Source: a virus. Taken from it: 64,000 nt of DNA. The notes below the pieces were generated by a model. It worked only from the letters and a program-made list of their open reading frames with translations, ran no database searches and was not told the DNA's origin. The stretch's first letter is position 1. Each line of letters opens with the position of its first letter. The stretch spans positions 1 through 64,000 of the IMG/VR virus record IMGVR_UViG_3300025030_000068, one strand, 5' to 3'. A program made the translations under genes and the position numbers. Of this stretch, positions 8,036-15,756 are shown one piece after another.

Positions 8036-8509
8036 ATGAAGATGCGACTCCGTCCTCGTTACTACTGCGACTTCTGCAAGAAGGCCAGTGGTTCCCCCTC
8101 GGCCATGAAGCGGCACGAGCAGGGCTGCACGGCAAATCCCGATCGCTTCTGTGGCCTCTGTGCCCGTGTCGGTGAAGAGCAGAAGCCTCTGGCGGATTTG
8201 GTTGCTGCGCTGGATTGTGGCGATGCAGCCGGGCTCAAAGCCGTTCGTGATCTCTCCGGGAATTGCCCGACCTGTATCCTTGCGGCGATTCGTGCATCTA
8301 AATTACAAACACCGGGGGAGATGGATAAATTTGAAAACGGCGAGGAACGGTGGATAGAGGGTTTCCACGTCGAGTTCGAGTTCCGCGACGAGTTGAAGTC
8401 GTGGTGGACGGACGTCAATAACTCCGAGCGCGAGTCTGGGTGCTATCCGGATCGTCTTCCCTCCTCCTCTGTTGAATTCCTGAAAGGTCTCATCGCCCAT
8501 GCTGAATAA
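8036..8509 (+). CDS. Zinc-finger hypothetical protein
   Basis: A 157-residue protein. The N-terminus YYCDFCKKASGSPSAMKRHEQGC is a C2HC-like finger. A second group of cysteines (FCGLCARV, then NCPTC) follows. The C-terminal half is acidic (WIEGFHVEFEFRDELKSWW). Its 3' end overlaps the methyltransferase start by 11 bases, so the two are probably co-translated. No defined family. May bind nucleic acid. Confidence 0.65.
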   Translation: MKMRLRPRYYCDFCKKASGSPSAMKRHEQGCTANPDRFCGLCARVGEEQKPLADLVAALDCGDAAGLKAVRDLSGNCPTCILAAIRASKLQTPGEMDKFENGEERWIEGFHVEFEFRDELKSWWTDVNNSERESGCYPDRLPSSSVEFLKGLIAHAE

Positions 8510-10136
8510 TCCCAATTTCTACCCGACCCCTCCCCTGCTCGCGTCCCGCATGATCTCGAAGCTCAAAGGCCGGCCCAAGCGGGTGCTGGAGCCGTCCGCT
8601 GGCAAGGGCGATATCGTCAAGGCCATCGTCTCTCGCTTCTCGCATACCTCGCAGCCAGAGGTTTCCTGCATCGAGATCGACCCGGTGTTGCAGGCAACCC
8701 TGCGCGGCGACGGGCACCGGCTGATCGATACCGACTTCCTCGCCTACTCTGGAGCCGACAAGTTCGATGCAATTATCGCGAACCCTCCGTTCGACGCTGG
8801 CGACCTGCATCTTCTGAAAGCGATCGAGATCATGTATCGCGGCGAGATCGTCTTCCTGCTCAATGCCGAGACGCTGCGGAATCCGCATACCAATACCCGG
8901 AAGCTGCTGGCGCGGAAGCTGGAGGAGCTGGGCGCCTCCATCGAGTACCTGCCGAATCAGTTTGCCGGTGCCGAGCGGCGGACTGGCGTCGAGGTGGCGC
9001 TGATTCATATCCAGATCGACCAGTCCGTCTCCGATGATCTCTTTGCCGGAGTTGACGACTTCTCCGCCCGCTGTACCGAGAAGGTCGAGGAGAAGCACGA
9101 GCTGTCGACCGGGCGCACTCTGGAGGAGCTGGTCGCCGACTACAACGAGGTGGTCCGCGTCGGCACCGAGACCGTCGTCGCCTTCTATCGCAACTTCAAG
9201 AAAGTCGGCGGCTTCCTGCGCATGACTGATGCCGTCGAGAAGCTACGGATTTCGTCGTCGTCGGATGTGACCGGCATGATGCAGGACGCGGTCAATAAAC
9301 TGCTGATCGATGTCCGTGCCTGCTTCTGGCGGAAGACGCTGGACTTGAAGGAGGTCCGCAATCGTCTGACGACCAAGAAGGCTGCCGAGTTTGAACATGC
9401 TATGGCCGATCGCTGCTACATGGATTTCACTGAGTCGAACGTGCGCCAGTTCGTGCTGAACCTCATGGACTCCTACGAGCAGACGCTGACCGACGCCATC
9501 GTCGATATCTTCGACCTCTTCACGGTGCGGCATTGCTGGGGCGAGAGCGGCGTCCTTGAGAAAAACGTGCATTATTTTAACGGCTGGAAGACGAACAAGT
9601 CCTTCAAGGTGGGCCGGCGCGTCGTCGTGCCGATCCGGGGCGGCTGCTGCTCGACGGCGTTCTTTGACTATGGCCGCTGGCAGCTGGCGTATCAGGCCAA
9701 GGACCAGTTGCGCGATATTGATCTGGTGGCGTCTTACTTCTCCGGGCTCCGGGATTACACCTCCGAGGCACCAAACGTGGCATTCAGCGCCAACAAGCAT
9801 TACCTGTCCATGTCGGCTGCGCTCATGGCGGCGTTCAGCGCTGGTTCGAAGGCCGATCGGCACTCTGGCATCGAGGCGGGGCACTTCACCGTGACCGTCC
9901 ACAAGAAGGGGACCATCCATATCACCTTCAACGACGAGGACGTGCTGCGGCGCTTCAACTTCATTGCCTGTCGTGGCAAGGGCTGGCTGCCGTGCGACTA
10001 CGGCAAGAAGCGCTATCAGGAGCTGTCGGCACCGGAGAGGGCGGTCGTGGACGCCTTTGAGGGCGAGCGGTCCTATACCGCTGCGCTGGGGCGCCCGGTC
10101 TTTGCTCCCTCGGCGCTGTTGCAGATCGCGGCGTAA
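8499..10136 (+). CDS. N6-adenine-type methyltransferase with DUF4942 C-terminal region
   Basis: A 545-residue protein. Residues about 1-180 are a class I SAM methyltransferase: VLEPSAGKGDIV (motif I), an acidic SAM-binding strand SCIEIDP, and the catalytic ANPPF (motif IV). The C-terminal part matches the DUF4942-type extension seen in phage and plasmid enzymes (GTIHITFNDEDVLRRFN then KGWLPCDYG). It probably methylates adenine in DNA, giving resistance to host restriction. No endonuclease is adjacent. It overlaps the preceding zinc-finger gene. Target sequence unknown. Confidence 0.9.
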   Translation: MLNNPNFYPTPPLLASRMISKLKGRPKRVLEPSAGKGDIVKAIVSRFSHTSQPEVSCIEIDPVLQATLRGDGHRLIDTDFLAYSGADKFDAIIANPPFDAGDLHLLKAIEIMYRGEIVFLLNAETLRNPHTNTRKLLARKLEELGASIEYLPNQFAGAERRTGVEVALIHIQIDQSVSDDLFAGVDDFSARCTEKVEEKHELSTGRTLEELVADYNEVVRVGTETVVAFYRNFKKVGGFLRMTDAVEKLRISSSSDVTGMMQDAVNKLLIDVRACFWRKTLDLKEVRNRLTTKKAAEFEHAMADRCYMDFTESNVRQFVLNLMDSYEQTLTDAIVDIFDLFTVRHCWGESGVLEKNVHYFNGWKTNKSFKVGRRVVVPIRGGCCSTAFFDYGRWQLAYQAKDQLRDIDLVASYFSGLRDYTSEAPNVAFSANKHYLSMSAALMAAFSAGSKADRHSGIEAGHFTVTVHKKGTIHITFNDEDVLRRFNFIACRGKGWLPCDYGKKRYQELSAPERAVVDAFEGERSYTAALGRPVFAPSALLQIAA

Positions 10137-10194
10137 TTCCGGTTGCTTCCGTCTCTCCCTTTTGATACTATCTCAAACCTTGGAGGTGTCCCCT

Positions 10195-10404
10195 ATGTCG
10201 AATCTCTCCGCTTCTCGCCACCGGCCCGCGACCGCTGATCTCGTTCAGCGCGACCGGGTGATTGTTTATTCCTCTTCCTCCTCCCCGGTGTTCCATCTGG
10301 GGGGAGGTTTTTCTGCCGAACAGGCCGACGATATTAGCGACTACTGCGGGGCGCATCTGCTTTCGGCTGCCGAGTTCGTCGATATCGTGACTGGAGGTGT
10401 GTGA
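10195..10404 (+). CDS. Small hypothetical protein
   Basis: A 69-residue protein starting at ATG 10195 after GGAGG. It contains RDRVIVYSSSSSPVFHLGGGFS and an AEFVDIV tail, with no recognised family. Its stop overlaps the next start (TGATG). The coupled spacing supports it. Confidence 0.6.
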   Translation: MSNLSASRHRPATADLVQRDRVIVYSSSSSPVFHLGGGFSAEQADDISDYCGAHLLSAAEFVDIVTGGV

Positions 10405-10628
10405 TGGACTACGAAGGAAGGCTTTACGGTAAGCTGCGCGGTGTCTGCATTCCTCTTGTGCAGACCACGGAAGACATTGAAAAATTACAGAGGGACCGGG
10501 ACGAGTTGCTTGCGGCTCTGGAGCGTGTTGTCGAATACCATGTTCCTAAAATTAACCCTCTGTCCGATGCCGTGATCTTGTCTGCCCGTGCCGTCATCGA
10601 CAAGATGGTAATTAAGGAGGTCGCATGA
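10404..10628 (+). CDS. Small helical hypothetical protein
   Basis: A 74-residue protein, mostly helical (EDIEKLQRDRDELLAALERV suggests a coiled coil), starting at ATG 10404 in the preceding stop. It shares an IEKLQRDRDELL-like helix with the next gene (IELQRQRDHLMLAL), so the two may be distant duplicates. Function unknown. Confidence 0.6.
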   Translation: MDYEGRLYGKLRGVCIPLVQTTEDIEKLQRDRDELLAALERVVEYHVPKINPLSDAVILSARAVIDKMVIKEVA

Positions 10629-10924
10629 AACGTCAAGAATTTATCGATGCCGTGACCGATGCCGGCTGGGTGCCTCGCAATGACGCGCAATTCGCACGGA
10701 TCGGGTTTCTCTGGAAGGAACTGTTTCCGAAGGATGCCGAGATTGAGCATCTTTCTGATGTGGAAGACCGTGCGATTGAACTGCAACGGCAACGCGACCA
10801 TTTGATGTTGGCGCTGAAACCGTTCGCCGTTTTCGCGTGCGAGGTCGCTCCAGGTGAGGATGCTTGCAGCTGTCATAACTGTCGGGCAAAGTATGTTATT
10901 GCCAAGATCAAGGAGGACGCATGA
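10625..10924 (+). CDS. Small hypothetical protein with C-terminal Cys pair
   Basis: A 99-residue protein overlapping the previous gene by four bases. A helix resembling that of the previous gene (about 58-72) is followed by EDACSCHNCRAKYVIAKIKE, a possible metal site. Function unknown. Confidence 0.6.
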   Translation: MKRQEFIDAVTDAGWVPRNDAQFARIGFLWKELFPKDAEIEHLSDVEDRAIELQRQRDHLMLALKPFAVFACEVAPGEDACSCHNCRAKYVIAKIKEDA

Positions 10925-11301
10925 AGATCACCTCCCGCGTCCTCACCGATGCCGTCCTGGCCGCCAACCAGTCTGTTCTTGCCGATTACCCTTCCGGGCT
11001 GCGCGTCGTCGGTCCTGACGGCAACGGCCTCTATTCGATGCAACTGATCCCGCGCAAGACCGGGGCGCATCCGCCGGTCATCCTTTGCTACAGCCCGCCG
11101 CGTGAGGCATACGTCGCGATGCAGGCGGTGCTGGCTGCGCTGCCGGTGGTCCGGGGGATCGCCGATAATCTCTTGTCCTGCGCTGCTGTTCGTCTTGCCG
11201 ATGTCGCCCGGCGCCCGGAAGGGTGGACGAAGGCCGAGCATGACCGTTCTCTTGATGCCGCTGTTGGTTCGGTGCGGTTCCTGACGGGAGGTGTCCCATG
11301 A
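10921..11301 (+). CDS. Hypothetical protein
   Basis: A 126-residue protein (MKITSRVLTDAVLAANQ start) overlapping its neighbours by four bases on each side. It contains YSMQLIPRKTGAHPPVILC and a helical C-terminal half. No recognised domain. Confidence 0.6.
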   Translation: MKITSRVLTDAVLAANQSVLADYPSGLRVVGPDGNGLYSMQLIPRKTGAHPPVILCYSPPREAYVAMQAVLAALPVVRGIADNLLSCAAVRLADVARRPEGWTKAEHDRSLDAAVGSVRFLTGGVP

Positions 11302-11633
11302 TCGCCGGGCATCGAGCATATCTGTCAGGCCCCATGACGAATATTTCCGATTTCAACCGCCCACAGTTCTTCCTGGCTGAGTCGCTCCTCCTCGCCTCCG
11401 GTGCCGCCTCGGTCTTCAACCCGGCCCGGCATCCCGACGGCCTGACGTGGGAGGAGTATATGGCGCTGGATATCGCCGGTATGCACGATTGCACTGCCTT
11501 CGTTCGCCTGCCGGGGTGGGAGGCGTCCCGTGGCGCCCGGATCGAGAACGCTCTGGCTGCCGATCGGGGCCTGCTGGTCCTCGACTTGCCTCCTTGTGTC
11601 CTGAGTGTTCCCTTTATCAAAACCACCAGTTAG
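11298..11633 (+). CDS. DUF4406-type nucleoside deoxyribosyltransferase-like protein
   Basis: A 111-residue protein with the characteristic layout YLSGPMTN...DFNRPQF, NPARHPDGLTWEEYMALDIA, DCTAFVRLPGWEASRGARIE, and a final LLVLDL strand. This is the Rossmann-like fold of the DUF4406 family, related to nucleoside 2-deoxyribosyltransferases. It may handle modified nucleotides or act as a regulator. Activity not shown. Its last codons run into operator copy 3 and leader repeat R3, so those sites are partly coding. Confidence 0.85.
   Translation: MIAGHRAYLSGPMTNISDFNRPQFFLAESLLLASGAASVFNPARHPDGLTWEEYMALDIAGMHDCTAFVRLPGWEASRGARIENALAADRGLLVLDLPPCVLSVPFIKTTS
11605..11620 (-). promoter_or_regulatory. 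Dispersed operator copy 3
   Basis: GTGTTCCCTTTATCAA lies inside the end of the DUF4406 gene and abuts leader repeat R3. The promoter orientation faces left, against the gene, where no minus-strand gene begins nearby. A stoperator-like role fits better than promoter use. Confidence 0.6.
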
Positions 11634-11709
11634 TGCGGGTTTCTTTTCTCTATTGAAGAGGCTGATCTCTCCCACTAACTGATGCGCCAGCAGGCGCTTG
11701 GAGGTTCCC
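11619..11709 (+). promoter_or_regulatory. Leader repeat R3 with two further hairpins
   Basis: AAAACCACCAGTTAGTGC pairs its AAACC with GGTTT, followed by CTTTTCTCTATTGAAG. An AGAG/CTCT hairpin and GCGCC-AGCA-GGCGC (near 11684-11697) follow, then GGAGG seven bases before ATG 11710. The upstream stop TAG lies within the repeat. Confidence 0.7.
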
Positions 11710-12141
11710 ATGTTTAATGCCAAAGCGTTCTATCTTCGCCAACTCCGTTCAACCGTCGACGCGCTGGCTCTGGCCAAGGAGGAGGCTGCCGTCGAGATCG
11801 CCAAAGACCCGATCCACTTCATGAGCTGGGGCGGCAACGTCTCGTTCGTCGATGCCGGTGGCCACAAGTGTAGCTGCAACGTCGTCGTGCAGGCGTTCAA
11901 GGCCCGCATCGCTATCTCCCTTCTGGACGCCGAGGCTAATGGCAATCTCATTGAGTCCGCCAAGCTCCTGCGCGAGCGGATGATCGACACGCAGCTGCGC
12001 TTCTCCGGCGGCACGTCAACCAGCGCCTTCTCGAATGCCGTGGATATGCTGGAGGCGGATGCTCGCCGCGACCTGCTTTGCAACTTTGGACCGCTGACTG
12101 CCGAGGCGATTCGTTCGCTTGAAGAGGAGGTCGCCCCATGA
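11710..12141 (+). CDS. Hypothetical protein
   Basis: A 143-residue protein from ATG 11710, which has a strong GGAGG. An in-frame codon four positions earlier is less well placed. It contains FMSWGGNVSFVDAGGHKCSCNV and a helical C-terminal part. No family recognised. It is the first gene after leader R3 and overlaps the next gene by four bases. Confidence 0.65.
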   Translation: MFNAKAFYLRQLRSTVDALALAKEEAAVEIAKDPIHFMSWGGNVSFVDAGGHKCSCNVVVQAFKARIAISLLDAEANGNLIESAKLLRERMIDTQLRFSGGTSTSAFSNAVDMLEADARRDLLCNFGPLTAEAIRSLEEEVAP

Positions 12142-12452
12142 AAGGTCTTATCTGCTCCATCATGAAAGCCAAGGACTTCCCCGACTGCTCCTGCGACGGC
12201 GTGTCGTCCCGGTTCGCGCAGGTCACTCTCTGCGGTCCCGATATCGAAGGCGTCTTTGAGCCGTCCCCGGACGCGCCGGAGGTCAACCTCGTGAAACGCA
12301 ATCTGTTCCGGGATGAAATCTATGTCCATGCCCGGCCCGCCGAAATTCCCGCCGGCACTCACTCTGCGATGGGTGGCTGCTTCATCTGGTCGTGCGATGC
12401 CCGCTTTCCGTCGTCGCAGCCGATCCCGCTTCACGACCGAGTCGAAAATTAA
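12138..12452 (+). CDS. Hypothetical protein
   Basis: A 104-residue protein (MKGLICSIMKAKDFPDCSCDG start). The pattern of Cys near the N-terminus and a beta-rich body (FAQVTLCGPDIEGVFEP) is not recognised. It may be a small structural or regulatory protein. ATGA overlap with the preceding gene. Confidence 0.6.
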   Translation: MKGLICSIMKAKDFPDCSCDGVSSRFAQVTLCGPDIEGVFEPSPDAPEVNLVKRNLFRDEIYVHARPAEIPAGTHSAMGGCFIWSCDARFPSSQPIPLHDRVEN

Positions 12453-12466
12453 TTCTGGAGGAAGTT

Positions 12467-13111
12467 ATGGAGTTCATGTCGTTTACAGAGCAAAGGCTTT
12501 CGAGGTCTGGAAAGAGACGGCTTCGTTATGGGCTTTTTAGGTGTCCACGGTGCGGCGAGGTTAGCGAGAAGATGGTCAGTGATGGGAAGAAACAAAAGAC
12601 TTGCGGTTGCTTGAAGCAGTTCATGGTGTCTCATGGGCATGCGCTTGTGCCTGGGACAAAAAAACAGACCCCTCTTTTCCAAGTCTGGAGCGCGATGAAG
12701 TCTCGCTGTTATTCTCCTGCAAATGTTTATTTTCGCAGGTACGGTGGACGTGGAATTTATATCTGCTCTGAATGGCTCAATAGCCCGGCATCCTTCTTCC
12801 TCTGGTGTGAATCTAATGGATGGGAAAAGGGATTACATATAGACCGAATCGATAATGACGGTCCCTATGGTCCCGAAAATTGTCAGTTCATTTCATGCCG
12901 AGACAATAACCGCAAAAGATCGTCCGTGAAGCTTACAGTGGTAGACGCCATTAAAATTCGCAAGCTTCGCAGCGAGGGCATTTCATGTAAAAGGCTGAGT
13001 AATGATTATAACGTTTGCTCCTCTACCATAAACGCAGTGGTGAGTAATAGAACATGGAAAATTAACGACACTGATCTGGAGGTACCCACATGCAATCCCA
13101 CTACGCGATAA
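12467..13111 (+). CDS. Free-standing HNH homing endonuclease-like protein
   Basis: A 214-residue protein. A zinc-ribbon N-terminus (FRCPRCGEV and TCGCLKQF) is followed by the phage HNH family layout: WSAMKSRCYSPAN, YGGRGIYICSEWL, then the catalytic-region LHIDRIDNDGPYGPENCQF and a NNRKRS basic patch. The C-terminal 50 residues form an HTH-like recognition domain (DAIKIRKLRSEGISCKRLS). The gene is visibly richer in A and T than its neighbours and sits as a separate unit between coupled genes. Both suggest a mobile endonuclease acquired by transfer. ATG 12467 follows GGAGG. Confidence 0.85.
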   Translation: MEFMSFTEQRLSRSGKRRLRYGLFRCPRCGEVSEKMVSDGKKQKTCGCLKQFMVSHGHALVPGTKKQTPLFQVWSAMKSRCYSPANVYFRRYGGRGIYICSEWLNSPASFFLWCESNGWEKGLHIDRIDNDGPYGPENCQFISCRDNNRKRSSVKLTVVDAIKIRKLRSEGISCKRLSNDYNVCSSTINAVVSNRTWKINDTDLEVPTCNPTTR

Positions 13112-13437
13112 ACGTCTCCCGCAACGGTAAGTTCTTCTTCCGGACCGGCACCGAAATCGTCTCGCCCGATGTCGCCGAGGAGGTTGTCACCGAGTTGCGG
13201 CGGTGCCTCCTCCCTGTCGACGGCTTTGTCGTCACCTGCCACCACTGGACGTGCTCCGGGCATGTGTATATGCCGGCTACCGCAGAGCCGGAGCATTCGG
13301 TCACTGGTCCCCTGATCGCCCGGTGCCCGTCCTGCGCTTCCCGCTGCATCATGTCGCCGAACGATCCTCTCTTTGTCTGCGCTGAGTGCGGCGTGGAGTT
13401 CTCTGTCGCTGTTCTCAGCATCAAGGAGGGTTTATGA
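13090..13437 (+). CDS. Zinc-ribbon hypothetical protein
   Basis: A 115-residue protein whose start lies within the end of the endonuclease gene. The C-terminal half carries CPSC, then C and CAEC spaced as a zinc ribbon (ARCPSCASRCIM...FVCAECGVEF). The N-terminal half is beta-rich. Function unknown. Confidence 0.65.
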   Translation: MQSHYAINVSRNGKFFFRTGTEIVSPDVAEEVVTELRRCLLPVDGFVVTCHHWTCSGHVYMPATAEPEHSVTGPLIARCPSCASRCIMSPNDPLFVCAECGVEFSVAVLSIKEGL

Positions 13438-13739
13438 GTAAGCCATCTGGCGAGTTCGCTGTCTCTCCCCTGTCTCGCGAGGCATTTGTTGAGACCTATG
13501 GCGACAATACCGTCTTCACCGAGGACTGGACTGGTCCCCGCTTCCGCTACGGCTACCGCAATCGTCCGTTCGCCCTGTGCCACCAACCGCGCGGCTGGAT
13601 AATCGGTGGAATCGATAGCGACTTCCGCGACCCCGTGGCCGGCGTTCGGCATGGATGTGTCGACTACCCTTTTGAGCTGACCGCTGACGAGGTCTATTCG
13701 TTCGAGCTGGTCTTTCTTGGCGAGGTGTCCATCCCGTAG
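13434..13739 (+). CDS. Hypothetical protein
   Basis: A 101-residue protein starting at ATG 13434 overlapping the previous stop (ATGA), after AAGGAGG. Aromatic, beta-rich sequence (RFRYGYRNRPFALCHQ). No family recognised. It ends a coupled set. The following 127 bases are non-coding. Confidence 0.6.
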   Translation: MSKPSGEFAVSPLSREAFVETYGDNTVFTEDWTGPRFRYGYRNRPFALCHQPRGWIIGGIDSDFRDPVAGVRHGCVDYPFELTADEVYSFELVFLGEVSIP

Positions 13740-13791
13740 TTTTTTCCTGTGTTTGCTCTCCTTTTGTCACCACCTTTTGTGATATCATCGC

Positions 13792-13812
13792 GCCCGGCCA
13801 CTTGTGCCGGGC
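13792..13812 (+). terminator. Hairpin, possible weak terminator
   Basis: GCCCGGC pairs with GCCGGGC around CACTTGT. Only a pyrimidine run (CTTCCCTCTC) follows, so termination would be weak. It lies between 13434-13739 and 13867-14649. Confidence 0.4.
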
Positions 13813-13866
13813 CTTCCCTCTCAGTGCCCCTGCGGCCTCTTCCTTTCCCCTGCCAAGGAGTTTCCC

Positions 13867-14649
13867 ATGTCTGCCTGCCCGTCCTGCCAAGCTACCGTCA
13901 AGAAAGGTTCCAGTTTTTGCCGCTACTGTGGCCACCAGCTCCCGGTGGTCGTCGGCGTGTCCTATCCCTACGGCATCCGGTTCCCGTCAGCTTTCGGCGA
14001 TGCTGCTGTCGTTGCTCTGGCTCGCACCGCTCCAAGGTATTCTCTCGACGTTTCCCTTGCTGGAGTATTCCATGTTGCCCTCTACGACCGCCTGACGCTT
14101 CCGCAGCTGGCCGATCTCCACCGGGCGGCGTTCCTTGCCTTGCCTCGCGGCTCCATCATGCATACCGTCGACGGCAGGACGTTTTTCGGCGGTTCCTCGT
14201 TCTGGGCCTGCATGTCCCGGCGGCTGAATGAGGAGGGAGTCTTCGGCGGCGAGGTCGAGCACTGGTCCGCTCGCTGCCATTCCTTTTTCGGCTGCATCTC
14301 GTCACAGAAGCGGCAGCATGCGATGTATCACCGCGAGGGCTGGGAGGTCTTCTATCCGGGCCGGCATGGGCGCTTCGCCGACTCCGTGAGCGGTGGCGAG
14401 GCGAACCCTTGCCCGGAGGTAGATGCGGGTCGCCACCAGTTCTTCTACCCGGACCGGGCGAAGATTCAGGCCGAGGTGCTGCAGCTGGCGAAGCGCTCTG
14501 GCTGCAACCGGTGCCCGATGTTCTCCCCGGCGTATCTGGCGCAGCAGATGAAGAAGATCCCGCTCGTGCTGGAGTTCGGCGTGACTCCGGATTGCGGCTG
14601 GTTCCGCTGTCAGCTGCATGGCGATGCGGCGTGGTTGCGGGTTTATTGA
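13867..14649 (+). CDS. Zinc-ribbon hypothetical protein
   Basis: A 260-residue protein from ATG 13867 after AAGGAG. The N-terminus CPSCQATVKKGSSFCRYCG is a clear double-Cys zinc ribbon as in many DNA- or RNA-associated proteins. The remaining 230 residues are not recognised. They contain further Cys/His pairs (GCNRCPMF and TPDCGWFRCQLHG). No transmembrane segment. Largest protein of unknown role in the accessory block. Confidence 0.65.
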   Translation: MSACPSCQATVKKGSSFCRYCGHQLPVVVGVSYPYGIRFPSAFGDAAVVALARTAPRYSLDVSLAGVFHVALYDRLTLPQLADLHRAAFLALPRGSIMHTVDGRTFFGGSSFWACMSRRLNEEGVFGGEVEHWSARCHSFFGCISSQKRQHAMYHREGWEVFYPGRHGRFADSVSGGEANPCPEVDAGRHQFFYPDRAKIQAEVLQLAKRSGCNRCPMFSPAYLAQQMKKIPLVLEFGVTPDCGWFRCQLHGDAAWLRVY

Positions 14650-14665
14650 CTAAGGAGATTGTGCG

Positions 14666-14923
14666 ATGAAACTTGGTATTGGTTCTCTTGAGACTTGTAA
14701 CGAGACGGGGATTGTGACCTTCGATTGTGGCTGCCGGTTCAATCCTGAAACGCATGAGGTTTGGCCGTCGTCATCGTGTCGACCCTCTCCACGGCAAGAG
14801 TCCGTGGAGAGGCACGAGGATGGGTCTTCTAAGTATGTTCGCGAGGCTCGCTCTGCTCGGCACTCGATGGATGTGAGCTATTATTTTTGGCGTGCTCAAG
14901 AGATCATTGATGCTTCAGGTTAA
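14666..14923 (+). CDS. Small hypothetical protein
   Basis: An 85-residue protein starting after AAGGAG. Contains a TFDCGCRFNP beta hairpin and a basic middle. No family. Its stop overlaps leader repeat R4. Confidence 0.55.
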   Translation: MKLGIGSLETCNETGIVTFDCGCRFNPETHEVWPSSSCRPSPRQESVERHEDGSSKYVREARSARHSMDVSYYFWRAQEIIDASG

Positions 14924-15009
14924 AACCACCAGTTAACGCGGGTTTCTTTTCTCTATTGAAGGGATGATCCTTCCGAATTCAGATGCCCCAGCGGGGGCCG
15001 GAGGTTGCT
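14922..15009 (+). promoter_or_regulatory. Leader repeat R4 with two further hairpins
   Basis: AAAACCACCAGTTAACGC then GGGTTTCTTTTC, followed by GAAGG-GATGAT-CCTTC and GCCCC-AGCG-GGGGC. The last stem differs from R3 (GCGCC/GGCGC) by compensating changes, which supports an RNA structure. GGAGG precedes ATG 15010. Confidence 0.75.
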
Positions 15010-15240
15010 ATGTTGACGACGGAGAAGATTTGCACCGGCCAGTTTCGTGTTTGCTGGAACGGCGCGGCTACCGAATGGACGATCATTAACGGCTGTGCCG
15101 GTGTCAGTGGGCGCGATTCTGCCAACCACTACGGCGTGCTGAAGGATGGGAGTACTTCTCCTCGCTGGATCGGTTCTCTGATTGCCTGCAAGAAATCGCT
15201 GGCGTTAACGTTTCGAAACGCGGACAAGGTGAAGCCTTGA
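15010..15240 (+). CDS. Small hypothetical protein
   Basis: A 76-residue protein from ATG 15010 directly after leader R4. It contains FRVCWNGAATEWTIINGCAG. No family recognised. It overlaps the next start. Confidence 0.55.
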   Translation: MLTTEKICTGQFRVCWNGAATEWTIINGCAGVSGRDSANHYGVLKDGSTSPRWIGSLIACKKSLALTFRNADKVKP

Positions 15241-15566
15241 AAGGTAACACCTACGCTGTCGTCATCCGAATTGAGACAATCAGGAAGCGCCTCACCGACG
15301 GTGGGGCGCTAAACTGCGGCGATATTGCCGCTCTCTTCGACGTCTCGCTGAAGACAGCCCAGCGCGACATTGAGTTCCTTCGCTCGTTTTACGGCCTCAC
15401 CATTGACTATGACGCGAGTCGTCGCGCACTGTACTTGGCTGCTCCTGCCCCACCTTATCCGCCTCCGCTGGACAGCGATGTATCTTCTTCTGTCCGTGGT
15501 CGGTATCCGAAAAAGCCGGAGCGCAATGCTCCGGCCTTTTTTGCGTTTTTTACTTATTTTTCGTAA
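15237..15566 (+). CDS. Small HTH regulator, DeoR-like N-terminus
   Basis: A 109-residue protein. Residues about 8-55 look like a DeoR/HTH_11-type winged helix (IETIRKRLTDGGALNCGDIA, then LFDVSLKTAQRDIEFLR). It probably binds DNA. The start is taken as TTG 15237, overlapping the previous stop, with AAGGTG just upstream. No ATG is available. The last 20 residues are encoded by the terminator hairpin, so the natural protein may be poorly conserved there. Confidence 0.6.
   Translation: MKGNTYAVVIRIETIRKRLTDGGALNCGDIAALFDVSLKTAQRDIEFLRSFYGLTIDYDASRRALYLAAPAPPYPPPLDSDVSSSVRGRYPKKPERNAPAFFAFFTYFS
15515..15541. terminator. Bidirectional intrinsic terminator
   Basis: GCCGGAGC pairs with GCTCCGGC around GCAAT, preceded by five A and followed by CTTTTTT. 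It ends the plus-strand accessory block and can also stop the convergent MuF transcript. Confidence 0.9.
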
Positions 15567-15756
15567 GGTGTTCCTTGTACTCCGTCCTTACTGCCAAAAT
15601 GCCCTTTGGATTTTCTCCCTTTCTTTGTGCCTTCAACCATAGGCCGATAAGTGTGTCGATATTGTAAATCACGCCGACCGCTTTTTTCCCCGCCAGCATT
15701 TTCGCCACTACTCGGTGATGCCCATCGATAACCATCGGCCTCTGAATCTTTATCAT
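15550..15756 (-). pseudogene. ParB-like domain fragment in another frame at the end of the MuF protein
   Basis: This 68-codon frame begins at ATG 15756. Its early codons give PMVIDGHHRVVAK, the hallmark of ParB/Srx-like phosphatase/nuclease domains. The upstream half of that domain (IPLKDVDP...GTAIPPVLV) is in the 718-residue frame, which is +1 shifted relative to it. Either a separate overlapping gene, a frameshifted domain, or programmed frameshifting would explain this. See the finding. Confidence 0.6.

Noticed and set aside
15237-15566. Start at an internal codon for the DeoR-like protein
   Set aside because: No internal ATG or GTG gives a ribosome site, so TTG 15237, overlapping the previous stop, was kept with moderate confidence.
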